Positions 1-8,031 of a DNA stretch of 64,000 nucleotides are shown piece after piece. The stretch spans positions 62,001 to 126,000 of the forward strand of contig NZ_CANMZW010000001.1 of the NCBI RefSeq assembly GCF_947502445.1. The letters run 5' to 3'. Source of the DNA: an uncultured Brevibacillus sp. GTDB taxonomy: Bacteria > Bacillota > Bacilli > Brevibacillales > Brevibacillaceae. How positions within the stretch are numbered: the stretch's first letter is position 1; every line of letters begins with the position of its first letter. The position numbers and the translations under genes were made by a program. The notes beneath the pieces are model-generated. The model did no database searches. It was not told where the DNA came from and worked only from the letters and a program-made list of their open reading frames with translations.

Positions 1-425
1 CTGATTTTCTTTTGTGCGGATGGTTCATCCAAGACAGTCAGACTTTCGTAAAAAGCCCCTCGCAGTCGCTTAACGAGCTCTTCGCCAGGCCGCGGGGACG
101 AATCTGCGAGTGAAGCGATGGGGATATCAGTTAGCGGCAAACGATTTTCCAGACGAGCTTCCTTTGCCTGCTGAGTCAAATAATACCCCTTGCCATGCAC
201 GGCTTCCAGCCAGCCCTCCATAGCGAGATGATCGTATGCTTTCTTTACTGTTTCCAGCGAGCAGCCGCTGACTGTTTTCATATCACGCAGCGAAATGAGC
301 TGTTGTCCGTCCACGAGAAAGGCCCCGCGTAAAATGGCTGTTTGCAATTGCTCTGCAAGCTGTACGTAAATGGGCGTGTGGGATTGTTTATGGAAATGAA
401 AAGAGAAAAAAGGGCGGTTTGTCAT
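1..425 (-). CDS. GntR-family transcriptional regulator (C-terminus cut by window edge)
   Basis: The reading frame opens at an ATG at 425 on the minus strand, nine bases after an AGGAGG site, and stays open for 141 codons to the window edge. Residues about 17-84 form a GntR winged helix-turn-helix: TPIYVQLAEQLQ opens it, a recognition-helix segment (SLETVKKAYDHL) follows, and the wing ends at GKGYY. The linker after residue 85 continues out of the window, so the effector domain is unseen; it could be a MocR-type aminotransferase domain or a short GntR tail. It is divergent from the moaB-like gene, with about 170 bases between the two starts, and could control it. The class is clear and the target is unknown. 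Confidence 0.85.
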   Translation of the reverse strand, partial: MTNRPFFSFHFHKQSHTPIYVQLAEQLQTAILRGAFLVDGQQLISLRDMKTVSGCSLETVKKAYDHLAMEGWLEAVHGKGYYLTQQAKEARLENRLPLTDIPIASLADSSPRPGEELVKRLRGAFYESLTVLDEPSAQKKI

Positions 426-598
426 CCGGCCACGCCTCCTTGTCGATCAAAAATAGCAGTCATCAGCATTATATAGGAAAGAGAACCAACTAGGGTATAG
501 GGTTAGCATAATTTCTTCGGAGATGTGCCACAGGTAACAGGCCTCAGAAAATGGTATCATAAAGGAAGAGAAAGCCCAAGGAGCAGGAGGATGGCAGG

Positions 599-1105
599 AT
601 GAGCACTCAGGAGCACAAGGCTCTTTCACCAAAACAAGTAAGCTGCATGGTCATTACAGTTTCAGATACACGAACAGAAGAGACGGACAAGAGCGGACAG
701 TTAATGAAGCAATTGTTGACGGAAGCAGGGCACGAGGCTATCTTGTATCGAATCGTAAAGGACGAGCCGGTACAGGTAATTGCTGCCATAGAGGAAGGCA
801 TTTTACATAGCAGTGTTCAAGTTATTCTTCTGAATGGAGGAACAGGCATTTCTCCGCGGGATAATACGTTCGAGGCAGTCGCGGGTCTACTGGAGAAAGA
901 GATGCCGGGATTTGGAGAACTGTTCCGCATGCTGAGCTTTACAGAGGACATCGGTTCAGCGGCTATGCTGAGTCGAGCAGTGGCTGGAACACGCCAAGGG
1001 AAGATGATCTTTTCTACACCGGGCTCGACTGGCGCTGTGCGTTTGGCGATGAACAGATTGATTGTTCCGGAGCTGGGACATGTCGTTCGGGAATTGAATC
1101 GGTAA
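599..1105 (+). CDS. moaB: MoaB/MogA-family molybdenum cofactor biosynthesis protein
   Basis: This 168-residue protein has the MoCF-binding (molybdopterin-binding) fold. The N-terminal strand VSCMVITVSDTR (residues 14-25) and the substrate loop NGGTGISPRD (79-88) are the family signatures. By family it adenylylates molybdopterin, or acts as the MoaB homologue, in cytoplasmic molybdenum-cofactor synthesis. An AGGAGG site at 585-590 sits eight bases before the ATG at 599. No other molybdenum genes are nearby, so it appears to be a single-gene unit divergent from the GntR gene. MoaB and MogA cannot be separated reliably by eye. Confidence 0.88.
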   Translation: MSTQEHKALSPKQVSCMVITVSDTRTEETDKSGQLMKQLLTEAGHEAILYRIVKDEPVQVIAAIEEGILHSSVQVILLNGGTGISPRDNTFEAVAGLLEKEMPGFGELFRMLSFTEDIGSAAMLSRAVAGTRQGKMIFSTPGSTGAVRLAMNRLIVPELGHVVRELNR

Positions 1106-1234
1106 GACGGAAATTTGCCGTTTTCTTGCCTCATATGGTACTGTTACGAAAGGAATCTGATCGGACATGTATAAAATCATCCACATAAGAGATGGTTTTT
1201 CGTGCCGGATAGTGCAAGGAGAGTAGAACCACAC

Positions 1235-3013
1235 ATGAAGATCTTACTATCAACGCTTAACGCGAAGTTTATTCACTCGTCGCTGGCTTTGCGATATTTG
1301 CGCAGCTACGCACAGTCGTCTTTTCCATCGATTGATCTGGTTGAATACACGATTAACGATGTGACCCTAAATGTGGTTGCGGACATTTACAAAAGACAGC
1401 CGGATGTTGTTGCATTTTCCTGTTACATCTGGAATATACGTGAGACATTAGACGTGATTCGCAATCTGAAAAAGGTATGCCCGGATTTGCCGATTATTCT
1501 CGGTGGTCCTGAGGTCACCTATGACGCGGATGAATGGATGAAAAAGCACCCCGAGATCGACGTGATTGCTATTGGGGAAGGGGAGCAAACCTTTCTGGAG
1601 CTGCTGCGGGTTTACCAGGAAGCTTTGGAAACCAAACAGCCTCCTCGATTGCGCGATGTAGCCGGAATCGCATACCGTGAAGGAGAATATGTACGTTTCT
1701 CCATGCCACGGGCACAGATCGAGGAGATGGACAGTATTCCATCCCCCTATGCGGACCATTTGGACGAGCTTAACAATCGTGTCGTCTATTTCGAAGCGTC
1801 TCGCGGCTGCCCATTCAAATGCCAATACTGTCTGTCCTCTATTGAGGATGGCGTACGCTACTTCAGCCTGGAGCGGGTAAAAGAAGAGCTGCAACGACTG
1901 ATTAACCATGGTGTGAAAACGATCAAGTTCGTTGACCGCACATTTAATATTAATAAAAAGTACGCGTTGGAAATTTTTCAATTTCTGATCGATAACCATA
2001 ACGGAACGGTCTTCCAATTTGAAATCACAGCCGATATCTTGCGTGCAGATGTCCTCGACTTCCTGACCGAGAATGCACCGCCAGGCGTGTTCCGTTTTGA
2101 GATCGGGGTACAGTCCACGAACGATGAGACGAATCGACTTGTTCAACGTATCCAACGCTTTGATCGTCTGTCTAGAACGGTTACCCAAATCAAGGAGTCG
2201 AAAAAAATTGATCAACATCTGGACTTGATTGCGGGCTTGCCAGAGGAAGATTATCAATCGTTCCGCAAAACGTTTAATGACGTGTTTGCTCTGCGCCCGG
2301 AAGAGCTCCAGCTCGGGTTTTTGAAGATGCTGCGTGGAACAGGCGTGCGGGCGCGAGCAGCGAATCACGGCTATGTATTTATGGACGAGGCTCCTTACGA
2401 GATTTTGGGCAACAACGTTCTCTCGTTTGCCGATATGCAAAAGATCAAGCGGGTAGAGGATGTGCTCGAAAAATATTGGAATGCTCACCGTATGGATCAT
2501 ACACTAGAATGGATTTTGGCAAATCAGTTTGAGTCGCCATTTGATTTCTTCCAATCGTTTGGCGATTATTGGGAAAATCAAAACTGGAGCCGCATCGGGC
2601 ATCAGCTTGAGGATTTGTTTACCCGTCTTCACAGCTTTTTGCTGGTTCAACAGCTGGAAGGACTTGACCATGTAGTCAGTCTGATGAAATTTGACTTCCT
2701 GAGCAACCAGAAGCATCGTCCACGTAAGCTATGGTGGGAAGACGTGATGGAAAAGGAAGAAATGCAAGAGACGTTTTCGACGGTTTATGAGCAGCGAGAT
2801 CGACTTCGTGAGGATTTCGCGCAGCACGCTTCTGTGGAAAAAGACTACTTCAAGCATACGCTCGCGACTAAGGTATCGTTTGACATCGAGAGCTGGCTGA
2901 AGACAGGGGAAGTCATCGAAGGTGATTTTACACTCGTGGTTTACTATCCGTATAAGGATGAGTTACAAAATGCCTTTACTATCGTCGAGCCAAGCGTAAA
3001 TGTAGCAGGCTAA
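1235..3013 (+). CDS. B12-binding domain radical SAM protein (DUF4080 type)
   Basis: This 592-residue enzyme has an N-terminal cobalamin-binding-like Rossmann region (about residues 1-150, with ILGGPEVTY and IGEGE segments) and a radical SAM core whose cluster cysteines C192, C196 and C199 lie in CPFKCQYC. The C-terminal third matches the DUF4080 extension in layout. Such proteins reductively cleave SAM; the substrate of this subgroup is not known to me. A GTG at 1202 would add 11 residues, but the ATG at 1235 follows an AAGGAGAG site and opens with the typical MKILLSTLNAKFIHSSLALR start, so it is preferred. The AlkD-like gene follows after 22 bases, suggesting cotranscription. Confidence 0.88.
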   Translation: MKILLSTLNAKFIHSSLALRYLRSYAQSSFPSIDLVEYTINDVTLNVVADIYKRQPDVVAFSCYIWNIRETLDVIRNLKKVCPDLPIILGGPEVTYDADEWMKKHPEIDVIAIGEGEQTFLELLRVYQEALETKQPPRLRDVAGIAYREGEYVRFSMPRAQIEEMDSIPSPYADHLDELNNRVVYFEASRGCPFKCQYCLSSIEDGVRYFSLERVKEELQRLINHGVKTIKFVDRTFNINKKYALEIFQFLIDNHNGTVFQFEITADILRADVLDFLTENAPPGVFRFEIGVQSTNDETNRLVQRIQRFDRLSRTVTQIKESKKIDQHLDLIAGLPEEDYQSFRKTFNDVFALRPEELQLGFLKMLRGTGVRARAANHGYVFMDEAPYEILGNNVLSFADMQKIKRVEDVLEKYWNAHRMDHTLEWILANQFESPFDFFQSFGDYWENQNWSRIGHQLEDLFTRLHSFLLVQQLEGLDHVVSLMKFDFLSNQKHRPRKLWWEDVMEKEEMQETFSTVYEQRDRLREDFAQHASVEKDYFKHTLATKVSFDIESWLKTGEVIEGDFTLVVYYPYKDELQNAFTIVEPSVNVAG

Positions 3014-3035
3014 CCCGGTAAGGGGGGAGAAATGG

Positions 3036-3701
3036 ATGTCGAGCACGTTTACAGACGCTGCACTTCAAAAATTCCAAGCTCACGCCGATAAAGCTTTGGC
3101 TGGACCAATGGAGCAATATATGAAAAATCACTTCCCTTTTTTAGGGATCAAATCCCCCTTGCGCAAAGAACTGAGCAAGCAGCTCTTTCGGGAGCAGGGG
3201 ATACCTGACAACTGGGAAGCAGTCGTACTTCAGCTGTGGGAGCTTCCTGAGAGGGAATACCAGTATGTGGCGCTCGATGTAGTCGGTAAGGTAAAAAAAC
3301 GGCTGACCGATAGTCATATTCGTTTGCTGGAGGAATTAGTTACAGCCAAGTCGTGGTGGGATACTGTAGATTTTCTTGCATCCCATATGGCGGGTACGAT
3401 CCTGCGACGTCACCCTGAGAGAATCGAGTCTATTACATCAGCATGGATGGAAAGTCAAAATATATGGCTGCAACGGACTGCCATTTTGTTTCAGCTTTCC
3501 TATAAACAGGAAACGAACCAAGAGCTTTTGTTCACCTATGTTTCAGCATGTGCAGCATCCAAGGAGTTTTTTATCCAAAAGGCAATCGGCTGGTCATTAA
3601 GGGAATATGCCAAAACAAATCCCGAAGCAGTACGCGATTTTGTAGAAAAGACTCCTTTGGCGAGCCTCAGCAAGCGGGAAGCGCTCAAGAATTTGGCCTG
3701 A
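3036..3701 (+). CDS. alkD: DNA alkylation repair protein (AlkD-like glycosylase)
   Basis: This is a 221-residue all-helical HEAT-repeat protein of the AlkD family, which excises alkylated purines without base flipping. The AlkD active-site residues have clear counterparts: W108 and D112 in SWWDTVDF, and R147 in WLQRTAI. The last residues (TPLASLSKREALK) resemble the usual family C-terminus. It lies 22 bases behind the radical SAM gene with a GGGGGGAG ribosome site, and a terminator follows at 3729-3769. Confidence 0.86.
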   Translation: MSSTFTDAALQKFQAHADKALAGPMEQYMKNHFPFLGIKSPLRKELSKQLFREQGIPDNWEAVVLQLWELPEREYQYVALDVVGKVKKRLTDSHIRLLEELVTAKSWWDTVDFLASHMAGTILRRHPERIESITSAWMESQNIWLQRTAILFQLSYKQETNQELLFTYVSACAASKEFFIQKAIGWSLREYAKTNPEAVRDFVEKTPLASLSKREALKNLA

Positions 3702-3728
3702 ACGAGGGTAGGCGATTTCTAGCTTGAT

Positions 3729-3769
3729 AAAAAGCGCGCATCTATTGCAAAATAGACAAGTAGCTTTTT
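3729..3769 (+). terminator. Rho-independent terminator after the alkD-like gene
   Basis: Outer arms AAAAAGC (3729-3735) and GCTTTTT (3763-3769) enclose a perfect inner hairpin TCTATT-GCAA-AATAGA with a GNRA-type loop. It lies 28 bases after the AlkD stop and ends that transcription unit before the DedA gene. Confidence 0.75.
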
Positions 3770-3873
3770 CGAGGGTTCGTACGTATTAAAAGGTGTCACA
3801 TAGATCGCTAGTAGCCACTGACTGTCATCTTTGAAAGCAGCTGAAAAGTGGCGAGGATAGGGGATTTTGCCTG

Positions 3874-4491
3874 ATGGAAATCAACCTGCTGATGTCAATC
3901 ATAGAGCAATACGGTTACCTGGCCATTTTCTTTTTGCTATGGCTGGGAATTGTGGGTCTGCCCATTCCTGATGAGCTGGTCGTAGCTACAGGGGGATTTT
4001 TGGCATCCATCGGCCTGCTCAACCCATTTTACTCCTATTTAGCGGGGTATCTAGGTGTGGCTTCAGGCTTAACAATCGGATTTTTGCTTGGAAAATACTT
4101 CGGAAGGCCCATATTGCGGTGGCTTTCAAAGAGCGAAAAAATGCGCCATGCAGTAGACCGTTCGACAGTCATGCTGGAAAAATACGGGACGACGGCTTTG
4201 TGCATCAGCTACCTGTTTCCAGTCGTGCGTCACGTGGTACCCTATTTGGTCGCATTGGGTGGAATGAGCTATCGGCGCTACGCCCTGCTCTCCTATCCAA
4301 TCGGTCTCGTTTGGACAACAGCCTTTTACTTTTTAGGTTACGTTTTTGGGAACAACGTGGAAGCGATCATCGGGATCATTCGGAAATATGGCTTTTACGC
4401 ATTGCTCGTCGTAGTAGCAGTTTTGGTGATAGGTTTGATTGTGCGCAAGATCGTTTTGGGGAATCGGGCTTACCGCGCAAAAGGAGAGTAA
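3874..4491 (+). CDS. DedA-family membrane protein
   Basis: This is a 205-residue integral membrane protein of the DedA/VTT superfamily, implicated in lipid-carrier or phospholipid flipping and in membrane homeostasis. It carries the family features: a hydrophobic N-terminal segment followed by GLPIPDELVVATGGF (the acidic re-entrant motif), GKYFGRP in the middle, and RHVVPYLVALGGM with the conserved arginine. Four to five hydrophobic segments are visible. The DUF1294 gene begins four bases after its stop, so the two are an operon. Confidence 0.9.
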   Translation: MEINLLMSIIEQYGYLAIFFLLWLGIVGLPIPDELVVATGGFLASIGLLNPFYSYLAGYLGVASGLTIGFLLGKYFGRPILRWLSKSEKMRHAVDRSTVMLEKYGTTALCISYLFPVVRHVVPYLVALGGMSYRRYALLSYPIGLVWTTAFYFLGYVFGNNVEAIIGIIRKYGFYALLVVVAVLVIGLIVRKIVLGNRAYRAKGE

Positions 4492-4495
4492 GCTT

Positions 4496-4852
4496 ATGTT
4501 CCATAAACAATTAACGCAGCATAGACGGAATCGCAATCTACTTCTTGTTATCGGGTGGGCCATGCTTTTGGCTGGAACTATTCTTGCTGTTTGGTGGTTG
4601 GCAGTGGCTGGGGGCGTTCTCCTAAATGGATACGCATGGAGCCTGATGAGAATTGACAAGCACTTGGCCCCGAGAAGAGGATTTCGGATTCCGGAAGCGA
4701 GCTTATTGCTCGTTGCTTTTTTAGGGGGAGGCTTAGGGGCGCTGGCAGGTATGCTCACCTATCGTCATAAAACGAAGCATGCCCGCTTCCTTATCCTCGT
4801 ACCCGTATTCTGTATATTGCAAGTTGCGCTCCTCGTTTGGCTAATAGGATAG
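4496..4852 (+). CDS. DUF1294-family small membrane protein
   Basis: This 118-residue protein has about four hydrophobic segments and the DUF1294 pattern: a YAWSLMRIDKHLA stretch near the middle, then RIPEASLLLVAFLGGGLGALAGM and a basic HKTKH loop. Function is unknown for the family. The ATG at 4496 is chosen because an AAGGAG site (4481-4486) lies nine bases upstream, inside the end of the DedA gene; an upstream in-frame GTG at 4439 has no such site. A terminator follows at once. Confidence 0.85.
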   Translation: MFHKQLTQHRRNRNLLLVIGWAMLLAGTILAVWWLAVAGGVLLNGYAWSLMRIDKHLAPRRGFRIPEASLLLVAFLGGGLGALAGMLTYRHKTKHARFLILVPVFCILQVALLVWLIG

Positions 4853-4863
4853 CCCTGAGTAAT

Positions 4864-4898
4864 CCCGTGTCGATCTAAAGACGCGGGGTTATTTTTTT
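4864..4898 (+). terminator. Rho-independent terminator of the dedA-DUF1294 operon
   Basis: Arms CCCGTGTC (4864-4871) and GACGCGGG (4880-4887), with one G-T pair, are followed by a T-rich tract. It lies 11 bases after the DUF1294 stop. Confidence 0.85.
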
Positions 4899-4931
4899 AG
4901 GTACAAATGACAGAAAACTCTAAATTGTGTA

Positions 4932-4960
4932 TTGCGCGGCTGGAAAAGTCAGCCTATAAT
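4932..4960 (+). promoter_or_regulatory. SigA-type promoter of the IclR regulator gene
   Basis: A -35 TTGCGC at 4932-4937 and a perfect -10 TATAAT at 4955-4960 are separated by 17 bases, about 60 bases before the iclR-type start codon. Confidence 0.75.
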
Positions 4961-4981
4961 AAGAAATGTATTCAGCATTCA

Positions 4982-5006
4982 CGAACGTCGTTCGATAATG
5001 ACGAAC
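4982..5006 (+). promoter_or_regulatory. Likely IclR autoregulatory operator
   Basis: CGAACG-T-CGTTCG (4982-4994) is a perfect inverted repeat, and a third CGAACG copy follows at 5001-5006. It sits between the promoter and the start codon of the IclR-family gene, where a bound repressor would block transcription. That the adjacent IclR protein binds it is inference from position and symmetry. Confidence 0.6.
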
Positions 5007-5020
5007 GAAGGGGAGGGATC

Positions 5021-5785
5021 ATGAGCGAGAAATTTATTCAGTCAGTGGATCGAGCGATTGATATTTTGGAGTTGTTCTCACTAACCGATACGGAGTTGAG
5101 TGTTAAAGAAATCAGTGACCGACTCCAGCTATCCAAAAGCACGGTTCATGGGTTGATCAAAACGTTGGAAAACAGAGGCTACCTCGAACAAAAACCAACC
5201 GATCAAAAGTACAAATTGGGCCTTCGCCTGTTCGAGTTGGGTAATTTGGTAGGAGGTGGGATGGAGCTGCGGAATCTCGCCTATCCGGTCATTCACGATC
5301 TGGTGGCAACGCTGCAAGAGACTGTCCATTTGGTTGTTCTCGACAAAGACGAGGTTGTGTACGTGGAAAAAGTGGAAGGGCCCGGATCACTTCGCATGTA
5401 CTCGATGCTAGGAAAACGAGCACCCCTGTACTGCACCGGAGTGGGAAAGGCGCTATTCGCTCATTTGGACGAGGAGACAGTGGATCGCATTTTAAACGAA
5501 GTCGAATTGAGAGCGTTTACCTCGCTTACTTTGACGGACCCGGTAGCAATCAAGCGGGAACTCGCAAAAATCCGGGAGCAGGGCTACGCGATTGACGACG
5601 AGGAGATTGAGATCGGTTTGAAATGCGTGGCAGCACCCATTTTTAACCATGAGGGCAAAGTCATTGCTTCGATCAGTAGCGCTGGGCCCAAGCATCGATT
5701 CTCCGATGAAAAAATGGAAACGTTCATCAGCGAAGTGAAACTTGCGGCATTAGCGGTTTCCAAACGGTTTGGTTATCGAGGCTGA
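5021..5785 (+). CDS. IclR-family transcriptional regulator
   Basis: This 254-residue regulator has an N-terminal winged helix-turn-helix (residues about 8-70: VDRAIDILELF, then the recognition segment LSKSTVHGLIKTL) and a C-terminal IclR effector-binding domain ending in ASISSAGPKHRF. The ATG at 5021 follows AGGGGAGGG and gives the standard IclR N-terminus; the upstream in-frame ATG at 4907 precedes the promoter and is rejected. It lies directly upstream of, and in line with, the 3-hydroxyanthranilate operon. IclR proteins often control aromatic catabolic operons, so it is the probable regulator of that operon. Confidence 0.92.
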   Translation: MSEKFIQSVDRAIDILELFSLTDTELSVKEISDRLQLSKSTVHGLIKTLENRGYLEQKPTDQKYKLGLRLFELGNLVGGGMELRNLAYPVIHDLVATLQETVHLVVLDKDEVVYVEKVEGPGSLRMYSMLGKRAPLYCTGVGKALFAHLDEETVDRILNEVELRAFTSLTLTDPVAIKRELAKIREQGYAIDDEEIEIGLKCVAAPIFNHEGKVIASISSAGPKHRFSDEKMETFISEVKLAALAVSKRFGYRG

Positions 5786-6018
5786 TGGACACAAAAAAGA
5801 GACTTCACCCCCTGTAGAGTCAGTTTTCAAGCGGCCAGCCGGAAAACACTACGGAGCGAAGTCAGAATACTACCATTCGCCGACTATGCCCAAACTACCT
5901 GCTACGAACAAAAAGAAAAAATGGAGTCGTAGCATTTACTTACATTATAGGTAAATTATGGATGTTTTGATTCGAAAAAAATCGAAACCAATGAATGGTC
6001 AAAGGAGAGTGTAGTCTG
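5786..6018. other. Structured intergenic region between the iclR gene and nbaC
   Basis: No gene is evident in these 233 bases. A nested hairpin spans 5801-5863: GACTTC/GAAGTC outside, CTGTAG/CTACGG, TTTTC/GAAAA, and CGGC/GCCG at the tip. On the minus strand its base is followed by a T-rich tract (TCTTTTTTG), which makes it terminator-like in that direction. A second stem, GCTACGA/TCGTAGC, lies at about 5910-5936. Nearer nbaC, TTCGA-N6-TCGAA (5971-5986) is a possible operator. No known riboswitch class is recognised. Confidence 0.5.
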
Positions 6019-6558
6019 ATGAGCAAAATCGTAAGCCCTATTAATATTTGGAAATTTATTGAGGAAAACAAAGACAGTTTGAAACCACCTGTGAACAATA
6101 AAGTCGTTTGGAAAGATGCTGAGCTGATGATGATGGTGCTAGGCGGTCCGAACAAACGGCGGGATTTCCACGTAGACCCTTCGGAAGAGATTTTTTATCA
6201 GCTAAAAGGAGATTGCTATGTCGAAATCATTAATGAAGAGGGCAAGCGCGAGGTCATCACTGTGCGTGAAGGTGAAATGTTTCTCCTGCCAGCAAACGTC
6301 CCTCATTCTCCACACCGTGTAGCGGATACGATTGGGCTTGTGATCGAGCGCAACCGCGACCATGGAGAGTTGGAGGATTTTGTCTGGTTCTGCGATCAAT
6401 GTGATCAGGAAATGCACCGTACACGTGTTCAATTGACTGATATTGAAAAGCAGGTAAAAGAAGCGATTTACACATTCAACAGCAGCGCCGATTTGCGTGA
6501 GTGCAAAAATTGCAGACATGTCATGTCAGAGGAAGTGAAAGAATGGCAACCAGAGTAG
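6019..6558 (+). CDS. nbaC: 3-hydroxyanthranilate 3,4-dioxygenase
   Basis: This 179-residue cupin enzyme opens the ring of 3-hydroxyanthranilate to 2-amino-3-carboxymuconate semialdehyde. Iron ligands are visible as H51, E57 and H96, with substrate arginines R47 and R100. The bacterial rubredoxin-like second metal site is present as C125/C128 and C162/C165. The ATG at 6019 follows AAAGGAGAG. Its end overlaps the nbaD start by 16 bases, so the two are translationally coupled. It is the first gene of the operon. Confidence 0.95.
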   Translation: MSKIVSPINIWKFIEENKDSLKPPVNNKVVWKDAELMMMVLGGPNKRRDFHVDPSEEIFYQLKGDCYVEIINEEGKREVITVREGEMFLLPANVPHSPHRVADTIGLVIERNRDHGELEDFVWFCDQCDQEMHRTRVQLTDIEKQVKEAIYTFNSSADLRECKNCRHVMSEEVKEWQPE

Positions 6559-7541
6559 ATTTTCATACACACATCATCCCGGCTGATTTGCCGGATTTTT
6601 CACAAAAGTATGGCGGAGATCGCTGGCCGGTGCTGCAACCTACATGCTCCTGCGGCGCCAATATCATGGTAGGTGGAAAGCTGTTTCGTGAAATTACCGA
6701 TCAGTGCTGGGATCCGAAAAAACGCATCGAGGACATGATCGCAGAAGGTGTGGATGTCCAAGTGCTCTCACCGATTCCTGTGACCTTCTCTTACTGGGCG
6801 CCTGCTGAAGCAGCAGAAATGATGGCTCGCCTGCAGAATGATTTTATTGCCGATACGGTGCGCATGTATCCGGATCGCTTCATCGGACTCGGAACTGTTC
6901 CGCTGCAAGACGTGGAGGGCTCTATCCGAGAAATGGATCGCTGCATGCACACGTTGGGCTTGAGTGGGATCGAGATCGGTTCCAACATCAATGGCTTGAA
7001 TTTGGACGATCCAGTCTTTCTCCCGTTCTTCGAGATGTGTGAGAAGTGGGATGTGCCGTTGTTTGTTCATCCGTGGGAGACGCTTGGACGAGAGAGAATG
7101 CCGCGCCACAACTTTATGTATACAGTCGGGATGCCGAGCGAAACGGCACTTGCAGCAGCGAGTCTGGTCGGTGGCGGCGTCATGGAAAAATTTCCGAAGC
7201 TAAAGGTGTGCTTTGCACATGGCGGAGGCTCCTTCCCGTACATTTTGCCTCGGCTCGATCAAGGCTGGAAGGTATGGCCGCATCTACGCATGACTGAACA
7301 CCCGCCTAGCTACTATGCGAAAAACTTTTACTTTGATTCTCTGAATTACGAGCCGAACAATATCAAGCTTTTGATTGAGCGATTTGGTCATGAAAAAATC
7401 GTGATGGGCACGGATTATCCGTTTTTGCTCCGCGAGCTTCCACCAGGAAAAGTCATCTACGATACCCCTGGACTGACAGAGGAACAAATGAGTGCAATGC
7501 TCGGGGGCAATGCCCTGGAATTTTTGAAAGTGTCACGATGA
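6543..7541 (+). CDS. nbaD: 2-amino-3-carboxymuconate-6-semialdehyde decarboxylase (ACMSD)
   Basis: This 332-residue amidohydrolase-superfamily zinc enzyme removes the carboxylate from the nbaC product, giving 2-aminomuconate semialdehyde. Metal ligands include H8 and H10 in VDFHTH, the histidine of FVHPWE, the histidine of FAHGGGSFPY, and the aspartate of MGTDYPF. The ATG at 6543 lies inside the nbaC end, and the start VDFHTH at residues 5-10 is typical of the family. The stop overlaps the following gene region. Diversion of this unstable intermediate away from quinolinate is the known role of ACMSD. Confidence 0.94.
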   Translation: MATRVDFHTHIIPADLPDFSQKYGGDRWPVLQPTCSCGANIMVGGKLFREITDQCWDPKKRIEDMIAEGVDVQVLSPIPVTFSYWAPAEAAEMMARLQNDFIADTVRMYPDRFIGLGTVPLQDVEGSIREMDRCMHTLGLSGIEIGSNINGLNLDDPVFLPFFEMCEKWDVPLFVHPWETLGRERMPRHNFMYTVGMPSETALAAASLVGGGVMEKFPKLKVCFAHGGGSFPYILPRLDQGWKVWPHLRMTEHPPSYYAKNFYFDSLNYEPNNIKLLIERFGHEKIVMGTDYPFLLRELPPGKVIYDTPGLTEEQMSAMLGGNALEFLKVSR

Positions 7542-7555
7542 GAGGAGACATAAGA

Positions 7556-8017
7556 GTGGCAGAACAATTACAGACACCCGAACAAAATTTAGCTGAGCTT
7601 GGGCTCGAGCTTCCACAGCTTCGTACCCCTGTTGGCAACTATGTAGCCAGCGTTCGCACAGGCAATCTTCTGTTTACCGCAGGACAGGGAGTCGATCAGT
7701 ACAAAGGAAAGCTAGGGCGTGACCTCACGATTGAGGAAGGATATTTGGCTTCCCGTCAATCCATGCTCAATCTGCTGTCGGCGGTTAAAGCGGAAATTGG
7801 CGATCTGGGCAAAGTGAAGAGAGTTGTCAAAATTTTGGGATTTGTCAATTCAACTGAAGATTTTACGGATCAGCCGAAAGTAATGAACGGGGCATCCGAT
7901 TTGTTAGTAGCCGTTTTTGGAGAAAAAGGCAAGCATGGTCGTTCAGCGGTCGGGATGGCGCAGCTGCCGGGTAATACAGCAGTAGAGATAGAGATGGTTC
8001 TGGAGATCGAGGAGTAG
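7556..8017 (+). CDS. nbaF: RidA-family 2-aminomuconate deaminase
   Basis: This 153-residue RidA/YjgF-YER057c-UK114 family protein has the YVASVRTGNLLFTAGQG strand pattern and the AVGMAQLPGNTAVEIEMVLE C-terminal core. In the nba pathway a RidA-like protein deaminates 2-aminomuconate, and its position between ACMSD and the semialdehyde dehydrogenase supports that role here. An ATG at 7538 overlaps the nbaD stop, but the GTG at 7556 lies eight bases after AGAGGAGA and is the better start. The enzyme assignment rests on context; a generic enamine deaminase is the alternative. Confidence 0.82.
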   Translation: MAEQLQTPEQNLAELGLELPQLRTPVGNYVASVRTGNLLFTAGQGVDQYKGKLGRDLTIEEGYLASRQSMLNLLSAVKAEIGDLGKVKRVVKILGFVNSTEDFTDQPKVMNGASDLLVAVFGEKGKHGRSAVGMAQLPGNTAVEIEMVLEIEE

Positions 8018-8031
8018 ACAGGAGGGGAAAC

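Noticed and set aside
1448-2500. Minus-strand open frame of 350 codons
   Set aside because: It lies wholly antisense to the radical SAM gene, whose CxxxCxxC motif and domain order are clear; the minus product shows no family features.
4907-5020. N-terminal extension of the IclR protein from an ATG at 4907
   Set aside because: This ATG precedes the -35/-10 promoter, and the ATG at 5021 has a strong ribosome site and the family N-terminus.
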